Source: Cyclobacteriaceae bacterium
Lineage (GTDB): Bacteria; Bacteroidota; Bacteroidia; Cytophagales; Cyclobacteriaceae
Length of the DNA: 64,000 bases
Assembly: GCA_019694875.1 (NCBI GenBank)
Contig: JAIBBC010000002.1
Span: 930,001 to 994,000 of the forward strand
Direction: 5' to 3'
The notes under the pieces were generated by a model. It made no database searches. It was given only the letters and a program-made list of their open reading frames with translations, and was not told the DNA's origin. Both the position numbers and the translations under genes were made by a program. Positions 25,965-34,933 of this stretch are shown here, piece after piece (within the stretch, counting starts at the first letter, position 1; every line of letters begins with the position of its first letter).

Positions 25965-28250
25965 ATGCAAAGCATTAAACTTCTGGCCGTTCTCTTGTGG
26001 ACGGCCGGAGCGCTTCTGTCTGCACAAAGCGGGCAGGCACAGCAGTTGCTTGGTTTGGTTGTTGAACTGAACGATAAAGGCGTTGAGGAACCGTTACCCG
26101 GGGCAAATGTGGTATGGCTCGGCACGTCCCATGCCGCTACCACAGGCGAGAATGGTGTATTTATGATCAACCGTGTAGCGGGTGCCGACAAACTTGTGAT
26201 CAGCTTTGTTGGATACCGTTCGGATACGCTCACCATTACTGACCAGAAGAACGTCAAAGTAACCCTTGTATCGAACCAGGTGTTGAATGAGGTAACAATT
26301 GAGGGCTGGCGTTCATCAACCCGGATGGATGTGAGCAATCCGATCAACACTTCGGTGATGACTGAAAAGGAGTTGTTTAAGGCTGCCTGTTGTAATCTTT
26401 CTGAAAGCTTTGAAACAAATCCTTCCGTGGATGTAGCGTTTACCGATGCGATTACAGGAACCCGTCAGATTCAGATGCTTGGACTTTCAGGTCCGAACAC
26501 GTTGATCTCACTCGAGAACATGCCGGGCGTGCGGGGATTGGCTGCAAGCCAGGGAATCCAGTTTATTCCCGGTACGTGGATCAACTCCATCCAGGTGACA
26601 AAGGGTACAGGATCGGTTATAAACGGTTATGAAAGCATTGCCGGACAAATTAACGTTGAGATGAAAAAGCCGCAGGAAAGTGAAAAGCTTTACCTGAATG
26701 GATACGTTAATCAATCGGCACGCTCAGAGCTTAATCTCAACTACACCGTTCACACGGGCGATAAGTGGGCGACAACATTTTTATTGCATGGAAGCACACG
26801 TCCGCTTGAAATGGATGAGAATGATGATTCATTCCTCGACTTCCCAACAGGCTCACAAATAAATTTCATAAACCGATGGGTGTATAACAGCGGAACCGGC
26901 TGGCTTGGGCAGGTTGGCGTAAAAGTTTTATCGGACACCAAGCAGGGCGGACAGCTTGACTTTAATCCCGAGGAGGATAAGTTCACCACCAATCGATATG
27001 GTTTTGAAATCAATACAAAACGTTATGAGCTGTGGGGAAAACTGGGGTATCAATTCAAAAGCAAGCCTTATCAAAGTGTTGGTTTACAGCTTTCTGCGCT
27101 AACGCATGATCACGAAAGCTATTATGGATTTAATGTTCACAATGCCGATGAGAAGTCGTTTTATTCAAACCTGATTTACCAGTCGATCATTGGTAACACA
27201 TCCCATAAGTTTAAAACGGGAATAAGCTTCCTGTACGATAACTTTGATGAAAATCTGACCGTTGCGAACGGAATTGATGTTGAAGGTACGTTAACCACCG
27301 CAGTTTCATTCGACAGGACCGAGCTGGTTCCCGGGGCTTTCTTTGAATATTCGTACGATGATCTTCAGAAGTTCTCGTTGATAGCGGGAGTTCGTGTTGA
27401 TCAGCACAACTTGTTCGGGACGATTTTCACTCCGAGGCTTCATCTCAAGTACGACATCACACCAACCACTTCGTTGCGCGCTTCTGCGGGTAAAGGTACC
27501 CGGGTAGCGAACATCATCTCCGAAAATACCGGTGTGCTGGCTTCATCGCGGTCATTTGTGTTCTCTAATTTAACCAGCAATAAAGCTTATGGGTACAAAC
27601 CGGATGAGGCATGGAACTATGGCTTGAGTCTTTCACAGGACTTTACGCTGGATTACCGTGCCGGATCAATTCAGGTTGATTACTTCTTCACCGATTTTAA
27701 GAATCAGGTTGTGTTGGATCTGGACAACACCGCACGGGAAGCTCGCTTTTTCGGATTGACCGGGAAATCATATTCCCACAGTGTGCAATTCCAGGTCGAC
27801 TATGAATTGATCAGGCGCTTTGATTTGAGACTGGCGTATCGCTGGCTAAATGTGGAGACCGATTACACAGAAGGCATGCTCGCCCGGCCTTTGATTCCGC
27901 AGAGCCGTGCTTTTATGAACCTTTCTTACGAAACAAAATCGGCATGGAAGTTCGATTACACCATTCAATGGATTGGTCAGCAGCGCTTACCGGATACGTC
28001 ACAAAATCTTCCGGAAAATCAGCGCAGCAAATGGTCGGACGACTACGTATTGATGAACGCGCAAATCACGAAGGATTTCGGAGAGAAATGGAGCGTTTAC
28101 TTGGGCGTTGAGAACATCGGTGATTTTAAATTGAAGCATCCCATTGTTGCAGCCAACGATCCCTTCGGTTCACAATTCGACACCTCGATGGTATGGGGGC
28201 CAATCTTTGGAAGGATGGCCTATGCGGGATTCCGTTTCCGTCTGAAGTAA
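25965..28250 (+). CDS. TonB-dependent receptor, probable metal uptake
   Basis: The 761-residue receptor has a signal peptide (after GQAQ), a CarboxypepD_reg-like domain (about 27-110, with EEPLPGANVVWLGT), a plug with FKAACCNLSESFETNPSVDV and IQMLGLSGPNTLISLENMPG, and a barrel ending in FRFRLK. The ACCNLSE motif gives a Cys pair in the plug. It is shorter than the polysaccharide-type SusC. With the two upstream genes it forms a compact putative copper-acquisition operon, a role inferred from the HMA neighbour. Confidence 0.88.
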   Translation: MQSIKLLAVLLWTAGALLSAQSGQAQQLLGLVVELNDKGVEEPLPGANVVWLGTSHAATTGENGVFMINRVAGADKLVISFVGYRSDTLTITDQKNVKVTLVSNQVLNEVTIEGWRSSTRMDVSNPINTSVMTEKELFKAACCNLSESFETNPSVDVAFTDAITGTRQIQMLGLSGPNTLISLENMPGVRGLAASQGIQFIPGTWINSIQVTKGTGSVINGYESIAGQINVEMKKPQESEKLYLNGYVNQSARSELNLNYTVHTGDKWATTFLLHGSTRPLEMDENDDSFLDFPTGSQINFINRWVYNSGTGWLGQVGVKVLSDTKQGGQLDFNPEEDKFTTNRYGFEINTKRYELWGKLGYQFKSKPYQSVGLQLSALTHDHESYYGFNVHNADEKSFYSNLIYQSIIGNTSHKFKTGISFLYDNFDENLTVANGIDVEGTLTTAVSFDRTELVPGAFFEYSYDDLQKFSLIAGVRVDQHNLFGTIFTPRLHLKYDITPTTSLRASAGKGTRVANIISENTGVLASSRSFVFSNLTSNKAYGYKPDEAWNYGLSLSQDFTLDYRAGSIQVDYFFTDFKNQVVLDLDNTAREARFFGLTGKSYSHSVQFQVDYELIRRFDLRLAYRWLNVETDYTEGMLARPLIPQSRAFMNLSYETKSAWKFDYTIQWIGQQRLPDTSQNLPENQRSKWSDDYVLMNAQITKDFGEKWSVYLGVENIGDFKLKHPIVAANDPFGSQFDTSMVWGPIFGRMAYAGFRFRLK

Positions 28251-28253
28251 AAA

Positions 28254-28317
28254 GTTATTGGTTAATAGTTAATAGTCGGCTAATCCACCGGTCGCCTGTT
28301 AACTATTAACGGATAAC
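28254..28317. repeat. Intergenic inverted repeat, 22-base arms
   Basis: The left arm 28254-28275 (GTTATTGGTTAATAGTTAATAG) and right arm 28296-28317 match as inverted copies at 19 of 22 positions, including a perfect 12-base core (GTTAATAGTTAA / TTAACTATTAAC). It begins three bases after the TonB receptor stop. A similar element with the same GTTATT-GTTAAT core lies at 47794-47841. Confidence 0.7.
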
Positions 28318-28350
28318 GAATCAGAATCCAATCAAAACACATGGAGCCAG

Positions 28351-28392
28351 TTGAACGCGAAGAGCGTTTCGCTTCAAGGGCCTAGCTTTTTT
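28351..28392 (+). terminator. Candidate terminator after the metal-module receptor
   Basis: TTGAA/TTCAA and GCGAA/TTCGC pair around a GAGCGT loop with one bulged C, and a run of six T follows after nine bases. The distance of the T-run from the stem lowers confidence. Confidence 0.5.
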
Positions 28393-28463
28393 GTCAATCG
28401 TTGGATTTTTGGAACTATAGCACTACGATACTAAAATGTTGACAACGAATTTGACTTTTTAAG

Positions 28464-28943
28464 TCAATTTTCATTACCAAGCCATACTTCAAATTTTACT
28501 TTGTATGTGGTAAAATCTTTTTGATTAGTTGTATCCGGATTATAAACCGGGTAAGGAGAGATTTCGATGACTTTTATACCATACAGTTTTCCGAGGGTTG
28601 AGCTGCTTGTCGTGTCACTATAAAAACTGAGTTGTTCTCCCTCCTTAAGTTCAAAACTTTTAATTTCTTCATCATTTTTTTTGATTTCTATTGTTGCCGC
28701 TGCGTATCCTGCACAACAGCACCAGACATTAAGCGGGCAGCGATTATCAATCAGCTTGGTGATACAAATCTCATGCGTTTTGTCAATATCGATCTTACAT
28801 TCTTTGTACGATACCTCAAACATGACGGTGTCGATTGACTCTGTTTTTAATTCGCTTCCGGTGATGTCAGAATAGGGCTCTATGCATCCACCCAGGAACG
28901 GTATAAGTAGTAAATAAAACAGCCACCCCCTAGCAGTTTTCAT
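28464..28943 (-). CDS. Putative lipoprotein with DxRCP cysteine motif
   Basis: The 159-residue protein has a lipobox (FLGGC) and a body with LIDNRCPLNVWCCCAGYAAATIEI. That resembles a Bacteroidota group of small lipoproteins with DSRCPxxxxCxxxG, but here three consecutive Cys occur where one is usual. The function is unknown. It sits between the metal module (opposite strand) and the CHAT gene. Confidence 0.6.
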   Translation of the reverse strand: MKTARGWLFYLLLIPFLGGCIEPYSDITGSELKTESIDTVMFEVSYKECKIDIDKTHEICITKLIDNRCPLNVWCCCAGYAAATIEIKKNDEEIKSFELKEGEQLSFYSDTTSSSTLGKLYGIKVIEISPYPVYNPDTTNQKDFTTYKVKFEVWLGNEN

Positions 28944-29081
28944 AACTAAAAATTGTTGATCATCTCTTCTAAGATAGACACAATAACTGATTGAAACGTT
29001 GGCCCGTTGAGATTTTTTTTATACCCCATTTTGGAGTACGACAGTAAAGTGTTTATAATCCACATTATGTCAGAACGATTA

Positions 29082-31631
29082 TTAAAACCCAATTAAAATA
29101 AACGGAGCCCAATAATAGGGTGCTGAATATTGGGCGTTCAATAAATTCAGCTTTGCCGTGCGTAAATCACGACTGTAATTAGCGGATGGATTCTCTAAAA
29201 GTTGTTTGTAAAAGTCGGTCATAAGCTGCGCGGTTGATTCATCGGCAACGCTCCAGAAGGATACGATGAGATTCTTCGCTCCCGCATAAACCAGTGCGCG
29301 CGATAACCCGATAACACCTTCGCCTTTTGATATTTTACCCAGACCGGTTTGACAGGCGGATAACGCCACGAGGTCGGCATTTAATTCCAGGTTGTAAATT
29401 TCTCCTGCGAACAGATTTCCATCTTCTGCTTCGGTGTCTGTCTGAAGAAAAATTCTCGACAGCTCAGGCGAGTTTTCGTCTACCACGCCATGCGTTGCAA
29501 AGTGCACAAGCGAATAATCTTTCAACGAGCCTGATTTGATTGCTGTCTCGTTTGCCTTGCCGTTAAGATAAACTTCACTCTGAATGTTCTTTTGTTTGAA
29601 CAATGTAGAAATCGCGTTAACCTCCGAGGCTGTACCGGGCAAATCGGCAAGCGCGTCCTTGTCGGGGAACGTGACGGGTGCGCAGAACAAAGCCGACTTT
29701 ATCGCTTTTTGTTCATGCTGTTTTTGAAGTGCAAGTCCGGCTGAGAATTCATACTGAATACTGTATTGTCGCAACAGGTAGGGAAGGTCCTTGAAATCGG
29801 AACTTGTTGATTCTTTTGACAACAGTGTTTCGAACGGTATTACGCCCATCCTGCCCGTTGGGATGATTACCAGGTCATTTACCTGACCGGGAATTTTCTC
29901 GGGCATCAGCAGTTTGTAAAGCGTTCGGGCTGAAACTTTGAACGTATTAATTTCCTGGAAGAACAAGCTGTTCCGGAGACCCGTTATGTACTTATCGTAT
30001 TGTGCCGGAAGTGCTTTTGACTCAATCGAAAACTTCTTTTTTGAGATCACGAATGAGTACAACCTGCCGTTGTATTCATCAATGAAATAGCTCACCATGG
30101 CAGTACTGCCCCGCAGGATGCTCTGCAATTGCCGGATGGAAGGAGCTGCGGAATTGTACTTTAGATTAAAATACTCAGGATATTGATTTTCAAGGCGTTT
30201 CGTGAATTCCTGGTAGGCCCGGTTTAAACTGAACAGTGTTTCGCGAAGGTACTTTTCTTCCTCGGCTTCAGGCTTTTGGGCGAGTTTCTGGTTAATCATG
30301 GCCACCGCTGCCTTGAGATTTTTTTCCTCTTCCAACAGGTCGTTCGGGATGTTGGCGAACGACTTGGCATTGGTGTCGGAAATGGCTTCCTGCAGTACGG
30401 CCGACTTACTCTTTTCCGCAAAGTAAAAGCTCAATTCCAGGTAGTGTTTACGGTTGCTGAACGCAACCTCGCTGAGTTCGTAAGCGATCCTTACCCCGTC
30501 TGCATAAACGTCATTGGCGACCGCCCCCAGTTCAATCTTATCGGTTTCGTTGGTTGCGCCTTGGCGGAGCTGATCGATGAGTGAATCGCAGGCTTGCAAG
30601 GTTGTTAACCCCAGCAGCAGTTCGTCAAACCGTAATGACTTGCCGTAGTATTTTTTCTCCAACGCGCGGGCCTTGTACATCAGCGAGAACAGAAGCTGGC
30701 GGCCGTTGTAATAGTCTTTTATAACCGGAGTACGGGTGATATCTTCATCGGAAAAACTGCTGATGTTGGCGATCAGCGCGAGTTGATAGTGCTTCAATCC
30801 TTCATCGAAGTTTCGCTGCGAAATCTTTTGATTGCCGAGCAGGGTATGCGCGAATGCTACTTCAGGATGCTTTTTGCCCAACGCGGCTTCATACATCGCG
30901 AGAGATTTTTCATAGTATCCTTGCGCAGCTTTCTGATCTCCGAGCGAAGAATAGGTCTCGCCCAAATTCATCAGCACCAGGGCTTTATTGGCGTGTGCAT
31001 CCGGATAAACTTTGTCCCAGATTTTTAGTGCGGTTTCATAATAGTTGATCGCATCACCGTATAGTTTTTCTTTCGCATAAACGATACCCAAGTTCGTATT
31101 GGCGATCGCAATTTTTGGATCATTCTCTCCATGAAGTTTGCGGTAGGTTTCGAGCGCTTTTTCGTAATACTCGATTGATTTGTCGCGATCGAGCTCAATG
31201 TAAACCATCCCGAGGTCATTGTAGACTGCTGCAATCAGTTCATGATTGCCGGGCAGTTTCTCCTGGCGTATCAGTAAGGCGTGATTGAGCTGCTCTTCTG
31301 CCTGACTGTATTTACCGGTACTTCGGTATACGTTGCCGAGATGAACGAGTGCTTCGGCGGCTTCGAGGCTGGTGCTCTGACCTGACTTCTCGAACTGATC
31401 AATCGCTGCGAGTAGATTTTCGAGCGCGAGGTCGTAGCGTGACTGCATCATGTAAAGCAGTCCGTAGTAACTTTTGACCGACCCTTCATCGCCGCGGATT
31501 TTTTTTAACGCGCCTTCGGCTTCGGTGAATTTTCCGGAACGGATCAGGGAATCAATAGCCTTGAGCTCGCTTTTTTGGGCGTAAGCGGCAGTGGTGATCG
31601 CTATCAGAATAATAATCGGGGTAATTCTCAT
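29082..31631 (-). CDS. Exported TPR-CHAT domain protein (caspase-like peptidase)
   Basis: The 849-residue protein has a signal peptide (MRITPIIILIAITTAAYAQ). About eight tetratricopeptide repeats follow (roughly 20-330; for example YYEKALETYRKLHGENDPKIA), then a helical middle and a C-terminal CHAT domain (about 580-849). The catalytic dyad is present: His714 in VHFATHG and Cys760 in LSACQTGLG, followed by GEGVIGLSRALVYAGAKNLIVSFW. CHAT proteins are clan CD cysteine peptidases. The signal peptide points to an extracytoplasmic role. It starts two bases after the stop of an outer-membrane protein gene and is surely coupled to it. Confidence 0.88.
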   Translation of the reverse strand: MRITPIIILIAITTAAYAQKSELKAIDSLIRSGKFTEAEGALKKIRGDEGSVKSYYGLLYMMQSRYDLALENLLAAIDQFEKSGQSTSLEAAEALVHLGNVYRSTGKYSQAEEQLNHALLIRQEKLPGNHELIAAVYNDLGMVYIELDRDKSIEYYEKALETYRKLHGENDPKIAIANTNLGIVYAKEKLYGDAINYYETALKIWDKVYPDAHANKALVLMNLGETYSSLGDQKAAQGYYEKSLAMYEAALGKKHPEVAFAHTLLGNQKISQRNFDEGLKHYQLALIANISSFSDEDITRTPVIKDYYNGRQLLFSLMYKARALEKKYYGKSLRFDELLLGLTTLQACDSLIDQLRQGATNETDKIELGAVANDVYADGVRIAYELSEVAFSNRKHYLELSFYFAEKSKSAVLQEAISDTNAKSFANIPNDLLEEEKNLKAAVAMINQKLAQKPEAEEEKYLRETLFSLNRAYQEFTKRLENQYPEYFNLKYNSAAPSIRQLQSILRGSTAMVSYFIDEYNGRLYSFVISKKKFSIESKALPAQYDKYITGLRNSLFFQEINTFKVSARTLYKLLMPEKIPGQVNDLVIIPTGRMGVIPFETLLSKESTSSDFKDLPYLLRQYSIQYEFSAGLALQKQHEQKAIKSALFCAPVTFPDKDALADLPGTASEVNAISTLFKQKNIQSEVYLNGKANETAIKSGSLKDYSLVHFATHGVVDENSPELSRIFLQTDTEAEDGNLFAGEIYNLELNADLVALSACQTGLGKISKGEGVIGLSRALVYAGAKNLIVSFWSVADESTAQLMTDFYKQLLENPSANYSRDLRTAKLNLLNAQYSAPYYWAPFILIGF

Positions 31632-31633
31632 TC

Positions 31634-32587
31634 TCAGAAGCGATAGAAGTAGGTGACTGATGAAACCAAATGTCGCGTGAGGCCGTCAGGATTTTCATCG
31701 CGTTGAACGATTTTGTGACCTACCAGAAGTTTCAGACCTGATTTCACATTAAAGCTGTATCCGACTGTGCCGATTGCTGAAAGCGCTAGTCCTTTCGCGC
31801 CATCCGGCTTAACACGCCCTTCCGGTAATTCGATTTCATCGTTTGTGATCCGGTAAATTGGGAGCATCCCTACGGAGAAGTTTAGTCTGGAAAACCTGAA
31901 GTTGCGTTCCACGCGAAGCATGACATCAATCCCGCGTTTGAGCTGGTTGGCACGCGAATATTTTTCGATGTAGGCAGGATCTTCATTACTGCCGGCCCAG
32001 CGGCCCCATAAAAACTCGTTATGATTTTTATTCAGTGGGACCTGAATCCCGGTTGCGAAGAGCCATTTCCGGTTAACCATAGAAATACCTGCGATTGCAT
32101 CATAAGTACCCAGACTGGTTTGATAGTACATCGGTAAGGGAAAACCATTTTCGGTTTTGTTGGATTTATTCGTTGGGATTTTACTTCCCAGGGAAACACT
32201 CACATCAAATTTTTCGGAGGAGTAAATCGTCCGCGTAAAGCATAATGAAATATCACCGATGCCGGAAGTGTTTGCCAGCCGGCCATGAACGGCGTGGAAA
32301 GGAAGCTTAACCTGGAAACTGTTCTTTTCACCCACGCTGAAACTTGCATCAAGGGTGGCTACATAAACGATCGGAGTCAGGGTAGTGGTTCCGCGGTAGA
32401 AGCTCACTTCCATCGACCGCAGCCGGATAGGAATGTTCTTGTTGTAAGGCTGGTCGGGTTTCATGGCACCCATCGTGCAGAAGCCGGCATCACTGCAGCC
32501 CTGCGAGAAGACTACCGTGGTGATCGCGACAAAGACAAGGGTGTAAACTAGTTTCAAAAGGCGTGATTTTGCGTACAAAGTAAGCAA
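31634..32587 (-). CDS. Outer-membrane beta-barrel protein coupled to the CHAT gene
   Basis: The 317-residue protein has an N-terminal signal segment (LVYTLVFVAITTVVFSQ) followed at once by GCSDAGFCTMGAMKPDQ, a Cys-containing motif that I have seen in Bacteroidota outer-membrane proteins. The rest shows barrel-like alternation and ends in TYFYRF, with the terminal Phe. There is no ATG near the start: TTG at 32587 or TTG at 32557 could serve. The function is unknown. Confidence 0.7.
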   Translation of the reverse strand: MLTLYAKSRLLKLVYTLVFVAITTVVFSQGCSDAGFCTMGAMKPDQPYNKNIPIRLRSMEVSFYRGTTTLTPIVYVATLDASFSVGEKNSFQVKLPFHAVHGRLANTSGIGDISLCFTRTIYSSEKFDVSVSLGSKIPTNKSNKTENGFPLPMYYQTSLGTYDAIAGISMVNRKWLFATGIQVPLNKNHNEFLWGRWAGSNEDPAYIEKYSRANQLKRGIDVMLRVERNFRFSRLNFSVGMLPIYRITNDEIELPEGRVKPDGAKGLALSAIGTVGYSFNVKSGLKLLVGHKIVQRDENPDGLTRHLVSSVTYFYRF

Positions 32588-32591
32588 ATAA

Positions 32592-32614
32592 TAAAAAACC
32601 CGGATAAACCGGGT
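32592..32614 (-). terminator. Terminator of the M23 peptidase gene
   Basis: ACCCGG (32598-32603) and CCGGGT (32609-32614) form a stem with an ATAAA loop. On the - strand the stem is followed by a run of six T. Confidence 0.8.
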
Positions 32615-32644
32615 CTATATTCTATCCTGCTCTAAATGAATAGG

Positions 32645-33625
32645 TTACATTCCAAGCGATTGGTTTTCGATTGATGACAACTCAACAATCTTTTCGTACT
32701 CGTCAGGGGAGAGGTCGTTGAAGAAATAATGCACCGGATTAATCAGCACGCCATTCAGCATTACCTCATAGTGAAGGTGAGGGGCAGTTGAAACACCCGT
32801 ATCACCCACATAACCGATAAGCTCCCCGCGTTTAATGTTCTGACCTGTGCGAACCGCAAAGTCGTGCATGTGTGCATACCGTGTTTTGTACCCGAAACCA
32901 TGATCAAGCACCACCATCTTTCCATAGCCGCTGAACTTCACGCTGACTTCTTCCACTTTTCCGTCAGCTGTTGCATAGATCGGTGTTCCAATCGGAGCAG
33001 CAAAGTCGATACCGGTGTGCATCTTTTTCACTTTGTAAATGGGATGAATGCGCACGCCAAAACCGGAAGCGAGTGCAACAAGCTGTTTGTTGGAGATCGG
33101 CTGTATTGCAGGAATTGCGGCAAACAGTTTTACTTTCTTCTCGGCCAGACTTCGGAGTTCGTCCTGTGATTTAAGTTCTATGTAAACCTTACGCTTGAGT
33201 TTATCCACCTTTTCGCTCAGCGCTACAATCATATCCTCATCGATCAGGTTTTTGTCGCGGATGTCAGCATAGCGATCTGCTCCGCCAACCCCTGCGTTAC
33301 GGATGTTCTTGTCAATCGGTTCAGCACCTAAAACGATGCGATAAATATTGTCATCGCGATACGCAACTGCATCAACCGCCTCATTGATTAACTGAACTTC
33401 TTTTTCCTTAAGGTCGTAGTAATATTCGAGTTCCTTGATCCGGTTTTTGAGCGCGATCTCTTTGGGTGAATCGAAAAAGTTATAGTAAAGGATAATCAGG
33501 CTAAGGGCCATTACGCCTGTGAGCGCCAGAATACCGAGCATGTTCAGAATGATGTCGGTCTTCTTTGTTTTGACACGCTCGTACTTACAGGTCTCGGTGT
33601 CGTAGTAATACTTGATTCTAGCCAT
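32645..33625 (-). CDS. M23 family metallopeptidase (LytM-like)
   Basis: From the ATG at 33625 the product is 326 residues: a cytoplasmic N terminus, one membrane helix (about 25-47), a coiled-coil region rich in charged residues, and an M23 domain with the zinc ligands in MHTGIDFAAP and APHLHYEV. It probably cleaves peptidoglycan cross-links or acts in envelope assembly. The longer frame from 33691 lacks a plausible start. Confidence 0.88.
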   Translation of the reverse strand: MARIKYYYDTETCKYERVKTKKTDIILNMLGILALTGVMALSLIILYYNFFDSPKEIALKNRIKELEYYYDLKEKEVQLINEAVDAVAYRDDNIYRIVLGAEPIDKNIRNAGVGGADRYADIRDKNLIDEDMIVALSEKVDKLKRKVYIELKSQDELRSLAEKKVKLFAAIPAIQPISNKQLVALASGFGVRIHPIYKVKKMHTGIDFAAPIGTPIYATADGKVEEVSVKFSGYGKMVVLDHGFGYKTRYAHMHDFAVRTGQNIKRGELIGYVGDTGVSTAPHLHYEVMLNGVLINPVHYFFNDLSPDEYEKIVELSSIENQSLGM

Positions 33626-33750
33626 AGAAAACTTACAAGTATACGCAATGGTTTTGCATGGTGTTTCCCGGTTTCGGTGAACAAACGCCACAATTCGATA
33701 AGGCGCCTGACTCCGGATTCGGGAAGCTCAACATGCTTAAAATTAGCACT

Positions 33751-34806
33751 TTAAGCGGATTTTTCAGCACTTAATGCCTTAACGCGAATAGATTCCGACC
33801 GGCCCTTCTTAAACACCTGCCGGCCTTTGTTCAGCCCTTTGCGGATTTCCTTTTGCTGCTCTGCCGGCAGGAGTAATGTTTCCTTGCACTCCACGGAACA
33901 ACAGCCGTTGAATTCGGCAGCACATTCTTTACACTGGATGAAGAGCAAATGACAACCGTCATTCTTGCAATTGGTATGATCATCGCAAGGTTTGCCGCAT
34001 TGATGACAATTGCTGATGATGTCGTTTGAAATACGTTCGCCAAGCCGCTCGTCAAACACAAAGTTTTTACCGAGAAACTTGTTCTCCAGATTCTGAGCTT
34101 TCACCTGACGGGCATATTCAATGATACCGCCATTCAACTGGAACACTTTTTTAAATCCGCGATGCTTCATCCAGGCGCTAGCTTTCTCGCAGCGGATACC
34201 ACCCGTGCAATACATCACCAGGTTTTTATCTTTTTTGTCGGACAGCATTTCTTCTACAATCGGTAACGAGTCGCGGAAGGTGTCAACGTCCGGGCAGATC
34301 GCGTTTTTGAAATGCCCAACTTCGCTTTCGTAATGATTACGCATGTCGACAATCACCGTGTTTGGATCATCCGCAAGTGTATTGAAGTCAGCCGCGCTCA
34401 AATGAACACCGCTGTTGGTTACATCAAAAGAAGCATCATCGAGCCCGTCAGCAACCACTTTCTTGCGCACCAGGATTTTCAGCTTGAAGAACGATTTGCC
34501 GTCATCTTCTACGGCCAGGTTCAGGCGAATGCCGTTCAAAAACGAAATGCTGTAGAGCGTTTCTCGAAACCGGTCAACATTCTCTGTCGGCACACTAATC
34601 TGACCATTAATGCCCTCATGTGCTACGTAAATGCGGCCCATTACGCCCAGTGAATCGAGCGTGCGGTAAAGCTCATCGCGGAAGGCCTGCGGATCGGTAA
34701 TGTTGTGATACTTGTAAAAGGAAATCGTAGTGCGGCTCAATCGTTCCGCCATGGCGAGCTTCTCCTTGAGAACCTTGCCCTCAACCCGGTTGTGTAGATG
34801 TGTCAT
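33751..34806 (-). CDS. trhO: Oxygen-dependent tRNA uridine(34) hydroxylase
   Basis: The 351-residue protein matches TrhO (YceA). The N terminus ([18 protein letters not shown] then [15 protein letters not shown]) aligns with the E. coli protein, supporting the start at 34806. A rhodanese domain carries the active-site [14 protein letters not shown], and a Cys-rich tail ([14 protein letters not shown] ... [13 protein letters not shown]) probably binds zinc. It makes 5-hydroxyuridine at the tRNA wobble position. Confidence 0.92.
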   Translation of the reverse strand: MTHLHNRVEGKVLKEKLAMAERLSRTTISFYKYHNITDPQAFRDELYRTLDSLGVMGRIYVAHEGINGQISVPTENVDRFRETLYSISFLNGIRLNLAVEDDGKSFFKLKILVRKKVVADGLDDASFDVTNSGVHLSAADFNTLADDPNTVIVDMRNHYESEVGHFKNAICPDVDTFRDSLPIVEEMLSDKKDKNLVMYCTGGIRCEKASAWMKHRGFKKVFQLNGGIIEYARQVKAQNLENKFLGKNFVFDERLGERISNDIISNCHQCGKPCDDHTNCKNDGCHLLFIQCKECAAEFNGCCSVECKETLLLPAEQQKEIRKGLNKGRQVFKKGRSESIRVKALSAEKSA

Positions 34807-34847
34807 GGTTATTCGGATTCTTTCGCAGGAAAAACCAAATAATGATG

Positions 34848-34855
34848 CAAAGATA
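34848..34855 (-). promoter_or_regulatory. Candidate -7 box for trhO
   Basis: The - strand reads TATCTTTG, an exact TAnnTTTG match, 41 bases before the trhO ATG. No good -33 element was found. Confidence 0.4.
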
Positions 34856-34933
34856 AGAAATCGAACAGAATTGCGGGCGGTAGCAGGTGTTTCCGTTTCA
34901 AGCGTTATTTTTAGCGCTTCCTAAAACCGGCCT

